Assembly: GCA_913049755.1 (NCBI GenBank)
Contig: CAJWXO010000013.1
Location: 1 to 19,687 of the forward strand
DNA length: 19,687 nucleotides
Direction of reading: 5' to 3'
Source of the DNA: an uncultured Cryomorphaceae bacterium
GTDB taxonomy: Bacteria; Bacteroidota; Bacteroidia; Flavobacteriales; Schleiferiaceae
Shown in pieces: positions 1 through 7,319 of this stretch. The notes beneath the pieces are model-generated. The model ran no database searches. It was not told where the DNA came from and saw only the letters and a list, made by a program, of their open reading frames with translations. Numbering within the stretch: the stretch's first letter is position 1; each line of letters begins with the position of its first letter. The position numbers and the translations under genes were made by a program.

Positions 1-40
1 AAAATTCATGGTAAAATTGGGTTGCATTCTTGGTTCATGA

Positions 41-48
41 CAAAAATA
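41..48 (-). promoter_or_regulatory. Candidate -7 promoter element pointing out of the left edge
   Basis: On the minus strand these bases read TATTTTTG, an exact match to the Bacteroidota sigma -7 consensus TAnnTTTG. It would drive a gene running left off the window; minus-strand ATGs at 25-27 and 7-9 are in the same open frame. I see no TTG -33 element at the usual distance, so the call rests on the -7 match and on its position opposite anmK. A chance match is quite possible in such AT-rich DNA. Confidence 0.3.
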
Positions 49-100
49 CAACCGAAGAACCTCTGGTTGTGTTAATTCCAACTCATCTATTATGATTTAG

Positions 101-108
101 TAGATTTG
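101..108 (+). promoter_or_regulatory. Candidate -7 promoter element of anmK
   Basis: TAGATTTG matches the Bacteroidota -7 consensus TAnnTTTG exactly. Transcription would begin a few bases downstream, at about 110-117. This falls on or after the first ATG of the frame (110) and well before the ATG at 161, which supports 161 as the real anmK start unless the mRNA is leaderless. No convincing -33 TTG lies about 19-23 bases upstream. Confidence 0.4.
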
Positions 109-160
109 AATGATGACTAATACGCTAACAAAATCAGCTTATTCTGAATTTAGATCAAAT

Positions 161-1240
161 ATGCATAGCCCAATAATTGCCCTTGGATCTATGTCTGGCA
201 CTTCACTAGATGGTCTTGATTTAGCTTTAGTCAAGTTCACTCCTCCATCAAGAAAAATTAATAAATGGAGATTCTCTATTATTTCAAGCAATTTCATCTC
301 ATATTCAGGGACTCGTTGGGAAGATGATCTCTTAAAAGCTTATGAAGCCGATGCTAATGAGTTAGATAAAATATCTAAAAGTTATTCTGAATGGGTTAGT
401 TTTAAAGCCAGTCAATTTATTCGTTCATTATCACATGACTTCCCAAAAGTATTTTGCAGTCATGGACATACCGTTAGGCATAGTCCAGAAAATGGTGTGA
501 CTCAACAAATAGGGAATACCCATGAATTAACAACTCATCTAAATATTCCAGTCGTCTGCGACTTCCGAAGTGCTGATGTTCAAAGGGGTGGACAAGGAGC
601 TCCACTTGTCCCAATAGCAGACAAACTACTATTTAGTGATCAACCTATATGCTTGAATTTAGGAGGGTTTGCAAATGCCAGTTGGGATGAGAATGGAGTA
701 AGACTTGCAGCAGATTTGGGGCCATGTAATATCGTGTTGAATGAATTGATGCGTAAAATTGGGGAATCATTCGATGATAAAGGTGAACTATCTTCAACAG
801 GCCGAATTCACATAAATACATTAGAGAAATTAAATAATTTAACCTATTATTCCTCTGAACTTCCGAAAAGTCTGAGTCGGGAATGGGCTGAAGAAAATAT
901 TATGACAGAAATATCACGTATACCAAAAATAGAGGACGCCTTAGCTACTGCTGTGGAGCATACCGCCTGGGCAATAAATTATGGTTTAGAAAAATTAAAT
1001 TCAGAAAAAATATTTGTTACTGGTGGTGGGGTATGGAATACTTATTTGATGAACAGAATAGCCTTTTATTGGAAAAAAGAGATCCAAATACCCGAAAAAC
1101 AAATTGTTAATCAAAAAGAAGCTTTATGCTTTGCTTTTCTAGGGATTAGGCGCCTTAGGGGTGAAATAAACATCCTTTCATCGGTCACAGGATCTATAAA
1201 AGACAGCTGTGATGGCACATTATTTGAAAAAAAAATTTAA
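161..1240 (+). CDS. anmK: Anhydro-N-acetylmuramic acid kinase
   Basis: AnmK phosphorylates and opens 1,6-anhydro-MurNAc released by cell-wall turnover, giving MurNAc-6-phosphate in the cytoplasm for peptidoglycan recycling. The protein shows the family's ATP-binding start SMSGTSLDG (residues 10-18), then SHGHT (100-104), a DFR segment (134-136) followed by GGQGAPLVP, NLGGFAN (166-172), DLGPCN (185-190), and a late TGGG glycine turn typical of the sugar-kinase/Hsp70 fold. The frame is open from an ATG at 110, but the start at 161 gives 359 residues with nine before SMSGTS, as in most family members. The extra 17 residues from 110 look unlike the family, and a -7 promoter box ends at 108. The gene stands alone, 86 bases before nhaD on the same strand. 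Function is clear; the start is inferred. Confidence 0.95.
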   Translation: MHSPIIALGSMSGTSLDGLDLALVKFTPPSRKINKWRFSIISSNFISYSGTRWEDDLLKAYEADANELDKISKSYSEWVSFKASQFIRSLSHDFPKVFCSHGHTVRHSPENGVTQQIGNTHELTTHLNIPVVCDFRSADVQRGGQGAPLVPIADKLLFSDQPICLNLGGFANASWDENGVRLAADLGPCNIVLNELMRKIGESFDDKGELSSTGRIHINTLEKLNNLTYYSSELPKSLSREWAEENIMTEISRIPKIEDALATAVEHTAWAINYGLEKLNSEKIFVTGGGVWNTYLMNRIAFYWKKEIQIPEKQIVNQKEALCFAFLGIRRLRGEINILSSVTGSIKDSCDGTLFEKKI

Positions 1241-1326
1241 GTATCTCCAAAACTAAAGGATTAGAACATTATTTTTACGTCGTATTGAAAAAGCATCCGG
1301 TTAAAATATCCTAAACTAATATTCCT

Positions 1327-2646
1327 ATGTATCTATTAATGATTATCGTTTTCATACTTGGATATGCGGCTATCGCCTTTGAGCATAACTTAAAAATAGA
1401 CAAAGCTGCTGCTTCATTAATCACTGGCGTTCTTTGTTGGGCCTTGTATGTTTTTGGAGGAGCTGACATCTATCAAACAGAACATGAACTACTTAATCAT
1501 ATAGGAGAAATTTCGAGCATACTTTTCTTTTTACTGGGTGCCATGACCATAGTTGAAGTGGTAGATACTCATGGAGGGTTCAATGTCATTACTAACAAAA
1601 TAGCTACGAAAAATAAGGTAATGGCATTATGGACAATATGTTTAATGACATTTTTCTTTTCAGCGATACTTGATAATCTTACTACTTCAATTGTGATGAT
1701 TTCTTTGCTACGAAAACTAATTAAAGACAAGCATACTCGATGGTTATTTGCAGGAATGGTTGTCGTGGCAGCAAACTCAGGGGGGGCCTTTTCACCTATT
1801 GGTGATGTTACGACTACCATGCTATGGATTGGCGGACAAGTCTCGGTTTTCAATATTCTTTCATATTTATTTATACCATCTTTAATCTCTCTATTAGCTC
1901 CATTACTTTATCTAACTTGGAGATTAAAAGGGGAAATACAACGACCTGAAATTATTGACTCTAAGAAAAGTCAAGCAGTAAGTAAGAACGATCAATATAC
2001 TATTCTTGCAACAGGAATTCTAGGGCTAATTTTTGTTCCGATATTTAAAACAGTTACGCATCTACCTCCTTTTATGGGAATGATGTTTAGCCTAGGTATA
2101 TTATGGCTCGTTACAGATGTCATGCATCGTAAAAAGCCTTTTGAAATTAGACGCAAACTAAGTGTTATTGGGGTTTTTAAGAAAGTTGACATCGCATCGG
2201 TATTATTCTTTTTAGGTATTTTATTAGCTGTTGCTAGTTTGCAAACCGGAGGGCAATTAAATGATATGGCTTTAGGTTTAGACACAACATTTGGAACAGA
2301 TACTGAAATGGGAATCTATATGGTAGGCAGTATAATAGGACTTTTTAGTGCAATTGTTGATAACGTTCCGCTTGTTGCAGCAGTCATGGGTATGTATGAG
2401 TTAGTCCCTGGGACATTCTTCGCTCAAGATGCTCTTTTCTGGAATTTCTTAGCATATTGCGCCGGCACTGGAGGTTCGGTTCTGATAATAGGATCTGCTG
2501 CTGGTGTAGCTGTTATGGGATTAGAAAAGATACCTTTTGGTTGGTACTTCAAAAAAATTAGCTTTCTGGCATTAATTGGATATGTCTGCGGAATTGTGGC
2601 TTATGTTTTGCAATCCTGGTTAATAGGCATGTTCAATACCATTTAA
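1327..2646 (+). CDS. nhaD: NhaD-type Na+/H+ antiporter
   Basis: This is a 439-residue inner-membrane protein made almost entirely of hydrophobic helices. It belongs to the NhaD branch of the ion transporter superfamily, which exports Na+ (or Li+) in exchange for protons. Diagnostic segments are DNLTTSIVM (116-124), NSGGAFSPIGDVTT (150-163) and the second repeat's DNVPLVAA (345-352). The paired DN motifs in two inverted halves are where ion-binding aspartates are expected. It starts at ATG 1327 with no obvious Shine-Dalgarno site, as is normal in Bacteroidota. The neighbouring ExbB/ExbD/TonB genes also work with the membrane ion gradient, so proximity may be functional, but the 64-base gap leaves co-transcription uncertain. 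A run of seven G at 1790-1796 encodes the conserved Gly-Gly-Ala. Confidence 0.92.
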   Translation: MYLLMIIVFILGYAAIAFEHNLKIDKAAASLITGVLCWALYVFGGADIYQTEHELLNHIGEISSILFFLLGAMTIVEVVDTHGGFNVITNKIATKNKVMALWTICLMTFFFSAILDNLTTSIVMISLLRKLIKDKHTRWLFAGMVVVAANSGGAFSPIGDVTTTMLWIGGQVSVFNILSYLFIPSLISLLAPLLYLTWRLKGEIQRPEIIDSKKSQAVSKNDQYTILATGILGLIFVPIFKTVTHLPPFMGMMFSLGILWLVTDVMHRKKPFEIRRKLSVIGVFKKVDIASVLFFLGILLAVASLQTGGQLNDMALGLDTTFGTDTEMGIYMVGSIIGLFSAIVDNVPLVAAVMGMYELVPGTFFAQDALFWNFLAYCAGTGGSVLIIGSAAGVAVMGLEKIPFGWYFKKISFLALIGYVCGIVAYVLQSWLIGMFNTI

Positions 2647-2710
2647 ATTAGAGTTTAACGATTCACAAAGCACTAGGTTTCTGTGTTAACTTAAAATAAA
2701 ACCCCTGTTT

Positions 2711-3430
2711 ATGAAAATTAACTTTCTCCAAATTGAAATACCCGATGAAATTATTGATTCGAAAGGAATGAATTCATTGGAATCTATACCAAAAGAAGAA
2801 ACATTGAGTATAATAAGCCTAATGATTTCTGGAGGAATAGGGGCACAAATAATAATGTCTCTAATGGTTTTATTGAGCATCTCAATGATTTATATTTTTG
2901 TTAATCGAATGGGTGCATTAAAGCGAGCAAATGCTATTGACTCCCAATTCATGAAAGATATCAAAGACTACATATCCTCTGGCAACCTAGAATCTGCCAT
3001 GAAATTATGTGAACGCTCTGATAGTCCAGTTTCAAGAATGATAAAAAAAGGAATTTCAAGAATTGGCAAGCCTTTACAAGATATTTCGGCCTCAATAGAA
3101 AATCAGGGGAAGTTAGAAATTCAACGACTTGAGCGAAACCTTCCATATTTAGCTACAATTGCAGGAGGTGCTCCAATGTTAGGTTTTCTAGGGACGGTAA
3201 TAGGAATGATTTTGGCATTTAAAGAAATGGCAAATGCCGGAGGAGGAGTTCAAGTTGATATGCTTGCAGAAGGGATTTATGTCGCAATGACGACAACCGT
3301 AGCAGGACTAATAGTTGGGATTTTTGCTTTTTTTGGATATAATTATTTAGTCATGAGAGTTGAGTCCGTTATCTATAAAATGGAGGTAAGCAGCACCGAA
3401 TTCTTAGATCTTTTAAACGAACCCATTTGA
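2711..3430 (+). CDS. exbB: MotA/TolQ/ExbB-family proton channel protein
   Basis: This is the channel subunit of the ExbB-ExbD-TonB motor, which uses the proton motive force to energise TonB-dependent outer-membrane receptors. The 239-residue protein has a soluble N-terminal segment, a first membrane helix at about 44-66, a cytoplasmic loop, and two C-terminal helices at about 147-170 and 188-213. The segment APMLGFLGTVIGMI (154-167) and the Thr-rich start of helix 3 (AMTTTVAGLIVG, 192-203) are hallmarks of the MotA/TolQ/ExbB domain. exbD begins 10 bases after its stop, so the two are clearly co-transcribed. TolQ is the alternative name. I prefer ExbB because a TonB-like protein rather than TolA follows and no tolB or pal gene is nearby. 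Confidence 0.92.
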   Translation: MKINFLQIEIPDEIIDSKGMNSLESIPKEETLSIISLMISGGIGAQIIMSLMVLLSISMIYIFVNRMGALKRANAIDSQFMKDIKDYISSGNLESAMKLCERSDSPVSRMIKKGISRIGKPLQDISASIENQGKLEIQRLERNLPYLATIAGGAPMLGFLGTVIGMILAFKEMANAGGGVQVDMLAEGIYVAMTTTVAGLIVGIFAFFGYNYLVMRVESVIYKMEVSSTEFLDLLNEPI

Positions 3431-3440
3431 TGGAATTTCT

Positions 3441-3833
3441 ATGAACCTAAGAAATAGAAGTAAAATATCAGCAGAATTTAACATGTCGTCCATGACTGAC
3501 TTAGTTTTTTTGCTTTTAATTTTTTTCATGCTAACCTCTACATTAGTCACCTCTTCAGCATTAGACGTTATTCTGCCGAAGAGCAAGGCCCAAACTGTTA
3601 AGAAATCAACAGTGACTGTAACCATAAGCAAAGATCTTAAGTTGAGTGTTAATGACGATATAGTATCAACTAATGACTTAGAAATTTCAATATTACAATA
3701 TGTTTCTAATGACCCAGAAGCTGTTTTAATTTTAAGAGTAGATGAATCTGTACCGACGGGAGAAGCTGTTCGAATAATGGATATCGCATACCGGAATAAG
3801 ATAAAAATGGTTTTGGCAACTGATCCGAAATGA
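3441..3833 (+). CDS. exbD: ExbD/TolR-family biopolymer transport protein
   Basis: ExbD is the second subunit of the TonB-energising complex, anchored by one N-terminal helix with a periplasmic C-terminal domain. In this 130-residue protein the sequence MSSMTDLVFLLLIFFMLTST (15-34) is the characteristic anchor, and Asp20 corresponds by position to the essential intramembrane proton-carrying aspartate of ExbD/TolR. The periplasmic part follows the usual pattern (VTVTISKDLKLSVND, then a hydrophobic VLILRVD strand). Its stop overlaps the next gene's start (ATGA, 3830-3833), implying translational coupling with the TonB-like protein. The length is normal for the short Bacteroidota ExbD forms. Confidence 0.92.
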   Translation: MNLRNRSKISAEFNMSSMTDLVFLLLIFFMLTSTLVTSSALDVILPKSKAQTVKKSTVTVTISKDLKLSVNDDIVSTNDLEISILQYVSNDPEAVLILRVDESVPTGEAVRIMDIAYRNKIKMVLATDPK

Positions 3834-4654
3834 GCAACTACAGTGAAAATGAGAAAAATGACCGTAGAAGAGGATGGGCAGCCACACTTTCGGTACATTC
3901 CTTGTTGTTTGTCTTATTCACCTTTTTCGGCCTAAACTACCAGGACCCTCCTCCAGAAATGGGTATTCCCATAAATTTTGGATATGAGGAAACCGGTTTT
4001 GGTGAAAATTTCAATTCAACACCAGAACCACTCATTACAAATTCAACACCGGATTTAACACCATTAGAAAGTGAACCTGTGGTGACTCAAGATATCATAG
4101 AAACAATAGGTTTAAACGAAGTAGTTGAAAAAATTGAACAAGTAGATCAAATAAAAGAAACCAAAAATATTATTGATGAAATTAAACCAGCAGAGCCTAA
4201 AATAGAGAAGCCGAAAGTTGCAAGCGAATTAAGTAATAGACTTAATAGTAGTTTTGGATCAAAATCAGTTGGTGAAAAATCGGATTTAGGCAAGGGCAGT
4301 TCCAAAAGAACTGGTAATGAAGGACAACAGAATGGCAACCTCAATACTTCTGGGAAAGGTGGTTCTGGAGTCTTAGGGTTCAGCTTAGGTTCACGAAAAT
4401 TTCTATCTAAGCTCTCAGGTGATAGCGATTGCGGAGTAAACGGGGTTCTATTCTTAAATGTATGGGTTGATAACAACGGATTTCCTTACCGAATAGGTAA
4501 TCAATCCATAAAAGGAACCACAATTACAGATAATATTGACTGCGCTATAAAAACAGCAAGGGAATTATTGAAAAAAGCACGCTGGGAAGCGGATTATAAA
4601 AAAACCTATGCGCAGGGCATTAAAATATCAGTTCCGATACCGTTTACTTTATAA
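3830..4654 (+). CDS. tonB: TonB-like energy transducer
   Basis: This 274-residue protein has the three-part layout of TonB: a short cytoplasmic start, one membrane anchor (about 17-36), a long low-complexity periplasmic linker, and a small C-terminal domain. The anchor carries SVHSLLF with His23, resembling the Ser/His pair that couples TonB to ExbB-ExbD. The linker is rich in Pro, Glu and Lys (about 38-130), then in Ser and Gly (about 140-190). The C-terminal domain (about 195-274) contains GVLFLNVWVDNNGFP, resembling the Bacteroidota energy-transducer pattern of a hydrophobic strand followed by VDxNG. Cys202 and Cys239 in this domain could form a disulfide. The ATGA overlap with exbD supports one complex. 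The C-terminal domain is divergent, so which receptors it serves cannot be inferred. Confidence 0.85.
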   Translation: MSNYSENEKNDRRRGWAATLSVHSLLFVLFTFFGLNYQDPPPEMGIPINFGYEETGFGENFNSTPEPLITNSTPDLTPLESEPVVTQDIIETIGLNEVVEKIEQVDQIKETKNIIDEIKPAEPKIEKPKVASELSNRLNSSFGSKSVGEKSDLGKGSSKRTGNEGQQNGNLNTSGKGGSGVLGFSLGSRKFLSKLSGDSDCGVNGVLFLNVWVDNNGFPYRIGNQSIKGTTITDNIDCAIKTARELLKKARWEADYKKTYAQGIKISVPIPFTL

Positions 4655-4660
4655 TTTAAA

Positions 4661-5920
4661 TTGGACCAATACGAAAGAGTAATTGATTGGCTTTTTAAGC
4701 AACTACCCGTCTATCAAAATTCCGGGCCAAGGAATTATAAAATAGATCTTAAAAAATCATGGTTGCTAATGGAAACTTTGGGGCATCCCCAGAATAAGTT
4801 TCCATCTTTTCATATCGCTGGAACAAATGGAAAAGGATCAACTTCGCATATGCTAGCAAGTATATTACAAGCTGAAGGTTATAAGGTCGGTTTATATACC
4901 TCTCCCCATTTATTAGACTTTCGCGAAAGAATAAGAATTAATGGTGAATTAATTTCCAAGAAAGAAGTAATTGATTTTATTGAGCACAATCAAAACCAAA
5001 TTAGCAACATCGAGCTGAGTTTTTTTGAATTAACTGTGGGCATGGCGTTTTCCTCATTTGAAAAGGCTCAGGTCGATATTGCAATTATAGAAGTTGGTAT
5101 GGGCGGTCGTTTGGATAGCACAAATGTCATAACTCCTATAGTAAGTGCAATAACCAATATAGACCTAGATCACATGGAATTTTTAGGAAATACAAGAGCA
5201 GCCATAGCCATCGAAAAAGCTGGCATTTTTAAAAAAAATATTCCTGTTGTAATTGGACAAAAAAATAAAGAGACAGAAAGTGTTTTTCTCGCAAAGGCAA
5301 AAGAAGTAGGTACAGAAATTATTTGGACCGAGAATAATAATTTCCCAATTTATGAAATGGACTTACTAGGTGATTATCAGATCGAAAACCAAAGAACTGC
5401 ACTAACAGTTTTACAATCCCAAAACAAATTTAAATACAGTGAGAATTCCATAAAAAAAGGACTTAAAAACATATCAAAATTGACTGGGATTTCAGGGAGA
5501 TGGCAAATAATTAATGATTCCCCATTTATAGTTATTGATTCTGCCCACAACTCACACGGAATGTCTACAGCAATGAAGCAATGGCGAAAGGTCCTGGCAA
5601 ATAAGTCCCGAGGATTTATGATTTTAGGTGTAGTAAAAGATAAAAATTTAAATGCGTTTTGGGATAATATACCAAAAGAATGTATTGTCTATTATACTAA
5701 GCCTAGCATTCAAAGAGGTCTTCCTGCTCATGAATTATATGCTGCGGCAAAAGAAAATGATTTTTTAGGCACAGCATGTGATTCTTTTTCTGAGGCATTC
5801 CAGCAGGTTAAAACTCAATTGAAAACAAATGATGCCTTATATATTGGCGGAAGCACATTTCTTGTCGCTGATGTGCTTAAAGTGAGGGAAAACATTCTAA
5901 AACCTCCAACCAAGACCTGA
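4661..5920 (+). CDS. folC: Folylpolyglutamate synthase / dihydrofolate synthase (TTG start)
   Basis: FolC is a cytoplasmic Mur-ligase-fold enzyme that adds glutamate to dihydropteroate and/or to folates, using ATP. The 419-residue protein has the P-loop GTNGKGST (54-61), TSPHLLDFRERIRING (80-95), EVGMGGRLDSTN (144-155), ITNIDLDHMEFLG (165-177), EKAGIFK (185-191) and DSAHN (293-297) in the C-terminal domain. The start is the TTG at 4661. In this frame the tonB stop codon is only two codons upstream, no ATG precedes Met37, and the N-terminal helix seen in homologues (VIDWLFKQLPVYQ) is encoded before Met37. The gap to tonB is six bases, so it is very likely in the same operon. Its last 24 bases overlap the end of the convergent DUF481-type gene. 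pabB, another folate gene, lies elsewhere in the window. Confidence 0.93.
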   Translation: MDQYERVIDWLFKQLPVYQNSGPRNYKIDLKKSWLLMETLGHPQNKFPSFHIAGTNGKGSTSHMLASILQAEGYKVGLYTSPHLLDFRERIRINGELISKKEVIDFIEHNQNQISNIELSFFELTVGMAFSSFEKAQVDIAIIEVGMGGRLDSTNVITPIVSAITNIDLDHMEFLGNTRAAIAIEKAGIFKKNIPVVIGQKNKETESVFLAKAKEVGTEIIWTENNNFPIYEMDLLGDYQIENQRTALTVLQSQNKFKYSENSIKKGLKNISKLTGISGRWQIINDSPFIVIDSAHNSHGMSTAMKQWRKVLANKSRGFMILGVVKDKNLNAFWDNIPKECIVYYTKPSIQRGLPAHELYAAAKENDFLGTACDSFSEAFQQVKTQLKTNDALYIGGSTFLVADVLKVRENILKPPTKT

Positions 5921-6655
5921 ATTTAGGCCATAAGTGAAATTGGGAAGATCAGATCCTCCTGGATAAGCATCATAGTTGATATTTGATGAAATCACTAAAT
6001 TCAATTTAGGAGATATTGGAGTTGAAAATCTTGAATTTACAACTACTCTCACATCTTCCCATCGACCAAAAGCAGGTTGATAGTAAGCAATAGAATTCCA
6101 TTGGTATTTCTCCGCCAGCCGAATATCCAGTGAAAGGTATGTACTCATCCTAAACAAACTTTCTAACTTACCTGAAGACTCTAGATCAATCTCATACATT
6201 ACCAAAGGCGAAATATAAAAGCTAACAGATTTAGTTTTTATAGCCATATATCTTGGACCAAAACCAAAATTATACCTTTGGGCTATTCGCATAGGCTTAT
6301 TCGATTGCCATTGAAAAAATGCTTCTCCTGTGAATTTATCCGATATTTTTTTATTATATCTACCATGCACAAAACCATTCTGTTCAAACAATAGAGACTC
6401 ACCGCCAACTCGGGTTGAAAAATTACTGCTGAAAATACCAAAATAGGATTCATCTCCAACTGACTTTCTTATGTTAGTTGAAGTAGATAACCTCATTAAT
6501 AAATTTTTTGCTCCACCAAAATAAAAACTCCCGTCTACGATACCATGGGTCCCCGAGTCTGTTCCCGTTCGGCTTCTCATTGCCTCAACATTAACAATTT
6601 GCGCTGAAACTGTGGTAATAATAAAATAAAATAAGAAAATATAAGCATGAGGCAT
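5897..6655 (-). CDS. DUF481-type outer-membrane beta-barrel protein
   Basis: This is a 252-residue exported protein of unknown function. Residues 1-18 form a signal peptide ending in a VSA-Q cleavage site. The rest alternates polar and hydrophobic residues in many aromatic-rich strands and ends in Trp-Arg-Phe, a C-terminal aromatic typical of proteins inserted by the BAM complex. The middle part (NGFVHGRYNKKISDKFTGEA, then FGFGPRYM) resembles Bacteroidota members of the DUF481 (YdiY-like) family, where residues around it read as 'NxGFxHLRYNYxLxxxLTxEAFxQxQ' and 'GxGPRF'. Family membership is my recognition and has not been searched. The gene is divergent from the exported protein at 6699 and overlaps the folC tail. 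Its ATG sits four bases after an exact -7 box on this strand. Confidence 0.7.
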   Translation of the reverse strand: MPHAYIFLFYFIITTVSAQIVNVEAMRSRTGTDSGTHGIVDGSFYFGGAKNLLMRLSTSTNIRKSVGDESYFGIFSSNFSTRVGGESLLFEQNGFVHGRYNKKISDKFTGEAFFQWQSNKPMRIAQRYNFGFGPRYMAIKTKSVSFYISPLVMYEIDLESSGKLESLFRMSTYLSLDIRLAEKYQWNSIAYYQPAFGRWEDVRVVVNSRFSTPISPKLNLVISSNINYDAYPGGSDLPNFTYGLNSGLGWRF

Positions 6656-6671
6656 ATTACAAATGTAATAT
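6654..6671. promoter_or_regulatory. 18-bp near-perfect palindrome with a minus-strand -7 box
   Basis: The sequence is ATATTACA-AA-TGTAATAT: 8-base arms around a 2-base centre. Read on the minus strand, 6667-6660 is TACATTTG, an exact Bacteroidota -7 match ending four bases before the start codon of the DUF481-type gene. The palindrome therefore overlaps both the likely promoter and the first bases of that gene, where a dimeric repressor could bind. With A+T-only ends it could also be chance. On the plus strand, TATCTTTT at 6687-6694 is a one-mismatch -7 box, four bases before the ATG at 6699. Confidence 0.35.
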
Positions 6672-6698
6672 GAACATATGACGACGTATCTTTTATTT

Positions 6699-7286
6699 AT
6701 GAAAAAATACGCTTTACTATTCCTTTTGATCCCCTCTGTTTTATTTGGACAAAATGATGATCTGCGCCAAAGAATAAAAGCATTTAAAAATGATCTCTCT
6801 AAAGATTATAAAATAAAATCATATAATGTGGGAGGGGAACGTTTAGGATCGATACAATATGAAGAATCAGTTTTTTCAACAAAATTTAAACTAGAAAAAA
6901 TCGAAAAACAGAGAGATAATCTTAACCGAAATGTTCGTTTCGATATCTATATGAACATTTTCGAATTCGCAGATAAGGACGAATTAAATTGGATTATGAA
7001 GCGCTGGCTCAAAAACTTTATAGATGGCAGTCAAGTTCGCCCTGGTAGAGACTCGAGAACTGTACCGCATGCTAACCCAAGTGTCATAATAATAGAAGGC
7101 AACAGCGTTTTTATATTAAACCAACCATGCACTCAGTTTGAGGCTATTGAATACAGGGGATGGCGAAGTAAAATGCTCACATATTTTGGGAGCCCGTCAT
7201 CTGTAATAATAGAAATAGGCGGTTGTGAAGGACCACTTAATTGGACTAAAAATGCACCAGATCCCAGAGACAGGACTTGGAAATAG
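6699..7286 (+). CDS. Exported protein of unknown function
   Basis: I do not recognise this protein. Starting at ATG 6699 it has 195 residues and opens with a clean signal peptide, MKKYALLFLLIPSVLFG, with likely cleavage before Gln18. The upstream in-frame ATG at 6678 would put seven extra residues ahead of the signal and is less likely. The mature part is soluble-looking, with mixed charged and aromatic residues, no further membrane helix and two cysteines, one in NQPCTQF and one in GGCEGP near the C-terminus. These could pair in the periplasm or outside the cell. It lacks a lipobox cysteine at the signal cleavage site, and I see no secretion-tail domain. It faces away from the DUF481-type gene across a 43-base gap, and its end converges on the GT9 gene with a hairpin between them. 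Confidence 0.75.
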   Translation: MKKYALLFLLIPSVLFGQNDDLRQRIKAFKNDLSKDYKIKSYNVGGERLGSIQYEESVFSTKFKLEKIEKQRDNLNRNVRFDIYMNIFEFADKDELNWIMKRWLKNFIDGSQVRPGRDSRTVPHANPSVIIIEGNSVFILNQPCTQFEAIEYRGWRSKMLTYFGSPSSVIIEIGGCEGPLNWTKNAPDPRDRTWK

Positions 7287-7292
7287 CATAGA

Positions 7293-7319
7293 ATTTGAGA
7301 AATCACTATTTGCTCAAAT
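7293..7319. terminator. Hairpin between convergent genes, possible bidirectional terminator
   Basis: ATTTGAG-AAAT (7293-7303) pairs with ATTT-G-CTCAAAT (7308-7319), giving 11 base pairs with one bulged G (7312) and a 4-base loop. It lies just past the plus-strand exported-protein gene and spans the stop of the minus-strand GT9 gene (7306-7308), where a shared terminator is expected. The stem is AT-rich and no strong T tract follows on either strand, so it is only a candidate. Confidence 0.4.

Noticed and set aside
1..27. Possible minus-strand gene start at the left edge (ATG at 25-27 or 7-9)
   Set aside because: Only up to nine codons are visible. A candidate -7 box at 41-48 fits a gene leaving the window, but the product cannot be told from so little sequence.
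110..160. Longer N-terminus for anmK from the ATG at 110
   Set aside because: The added 17 residues do not resemble the family, and the -7 box at 101-108 would place the transcription start at or after this ATG.
1241..1326. Terminator or promoter in the anmK-nhaD gap
   Set aside because: No compact stem and no good -7 match were seen in the 86 bases.
1790..1796. Seven-G run in nhaD as a slippage site
   Set aside because: It encodes the conserved Gly-Gly-Ala of the family, so protein function explains it.
1569..1853. Long open frame antisense to nhaD, and similar antisense frames in exbD, tonB, dsbD, tilS, lnt and pssA
   Set aside because: They lie wholly opposite strongly recognisable genes, show no family motifs of their own, and have no promoter or spacing that suggests expression.
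2674..2681. TAGGTTTC as a promoter for exbB
   Set aside because: It differs from TAnnTTTG at the last base and has no good -33 element; the position is plausible but too weak to list.
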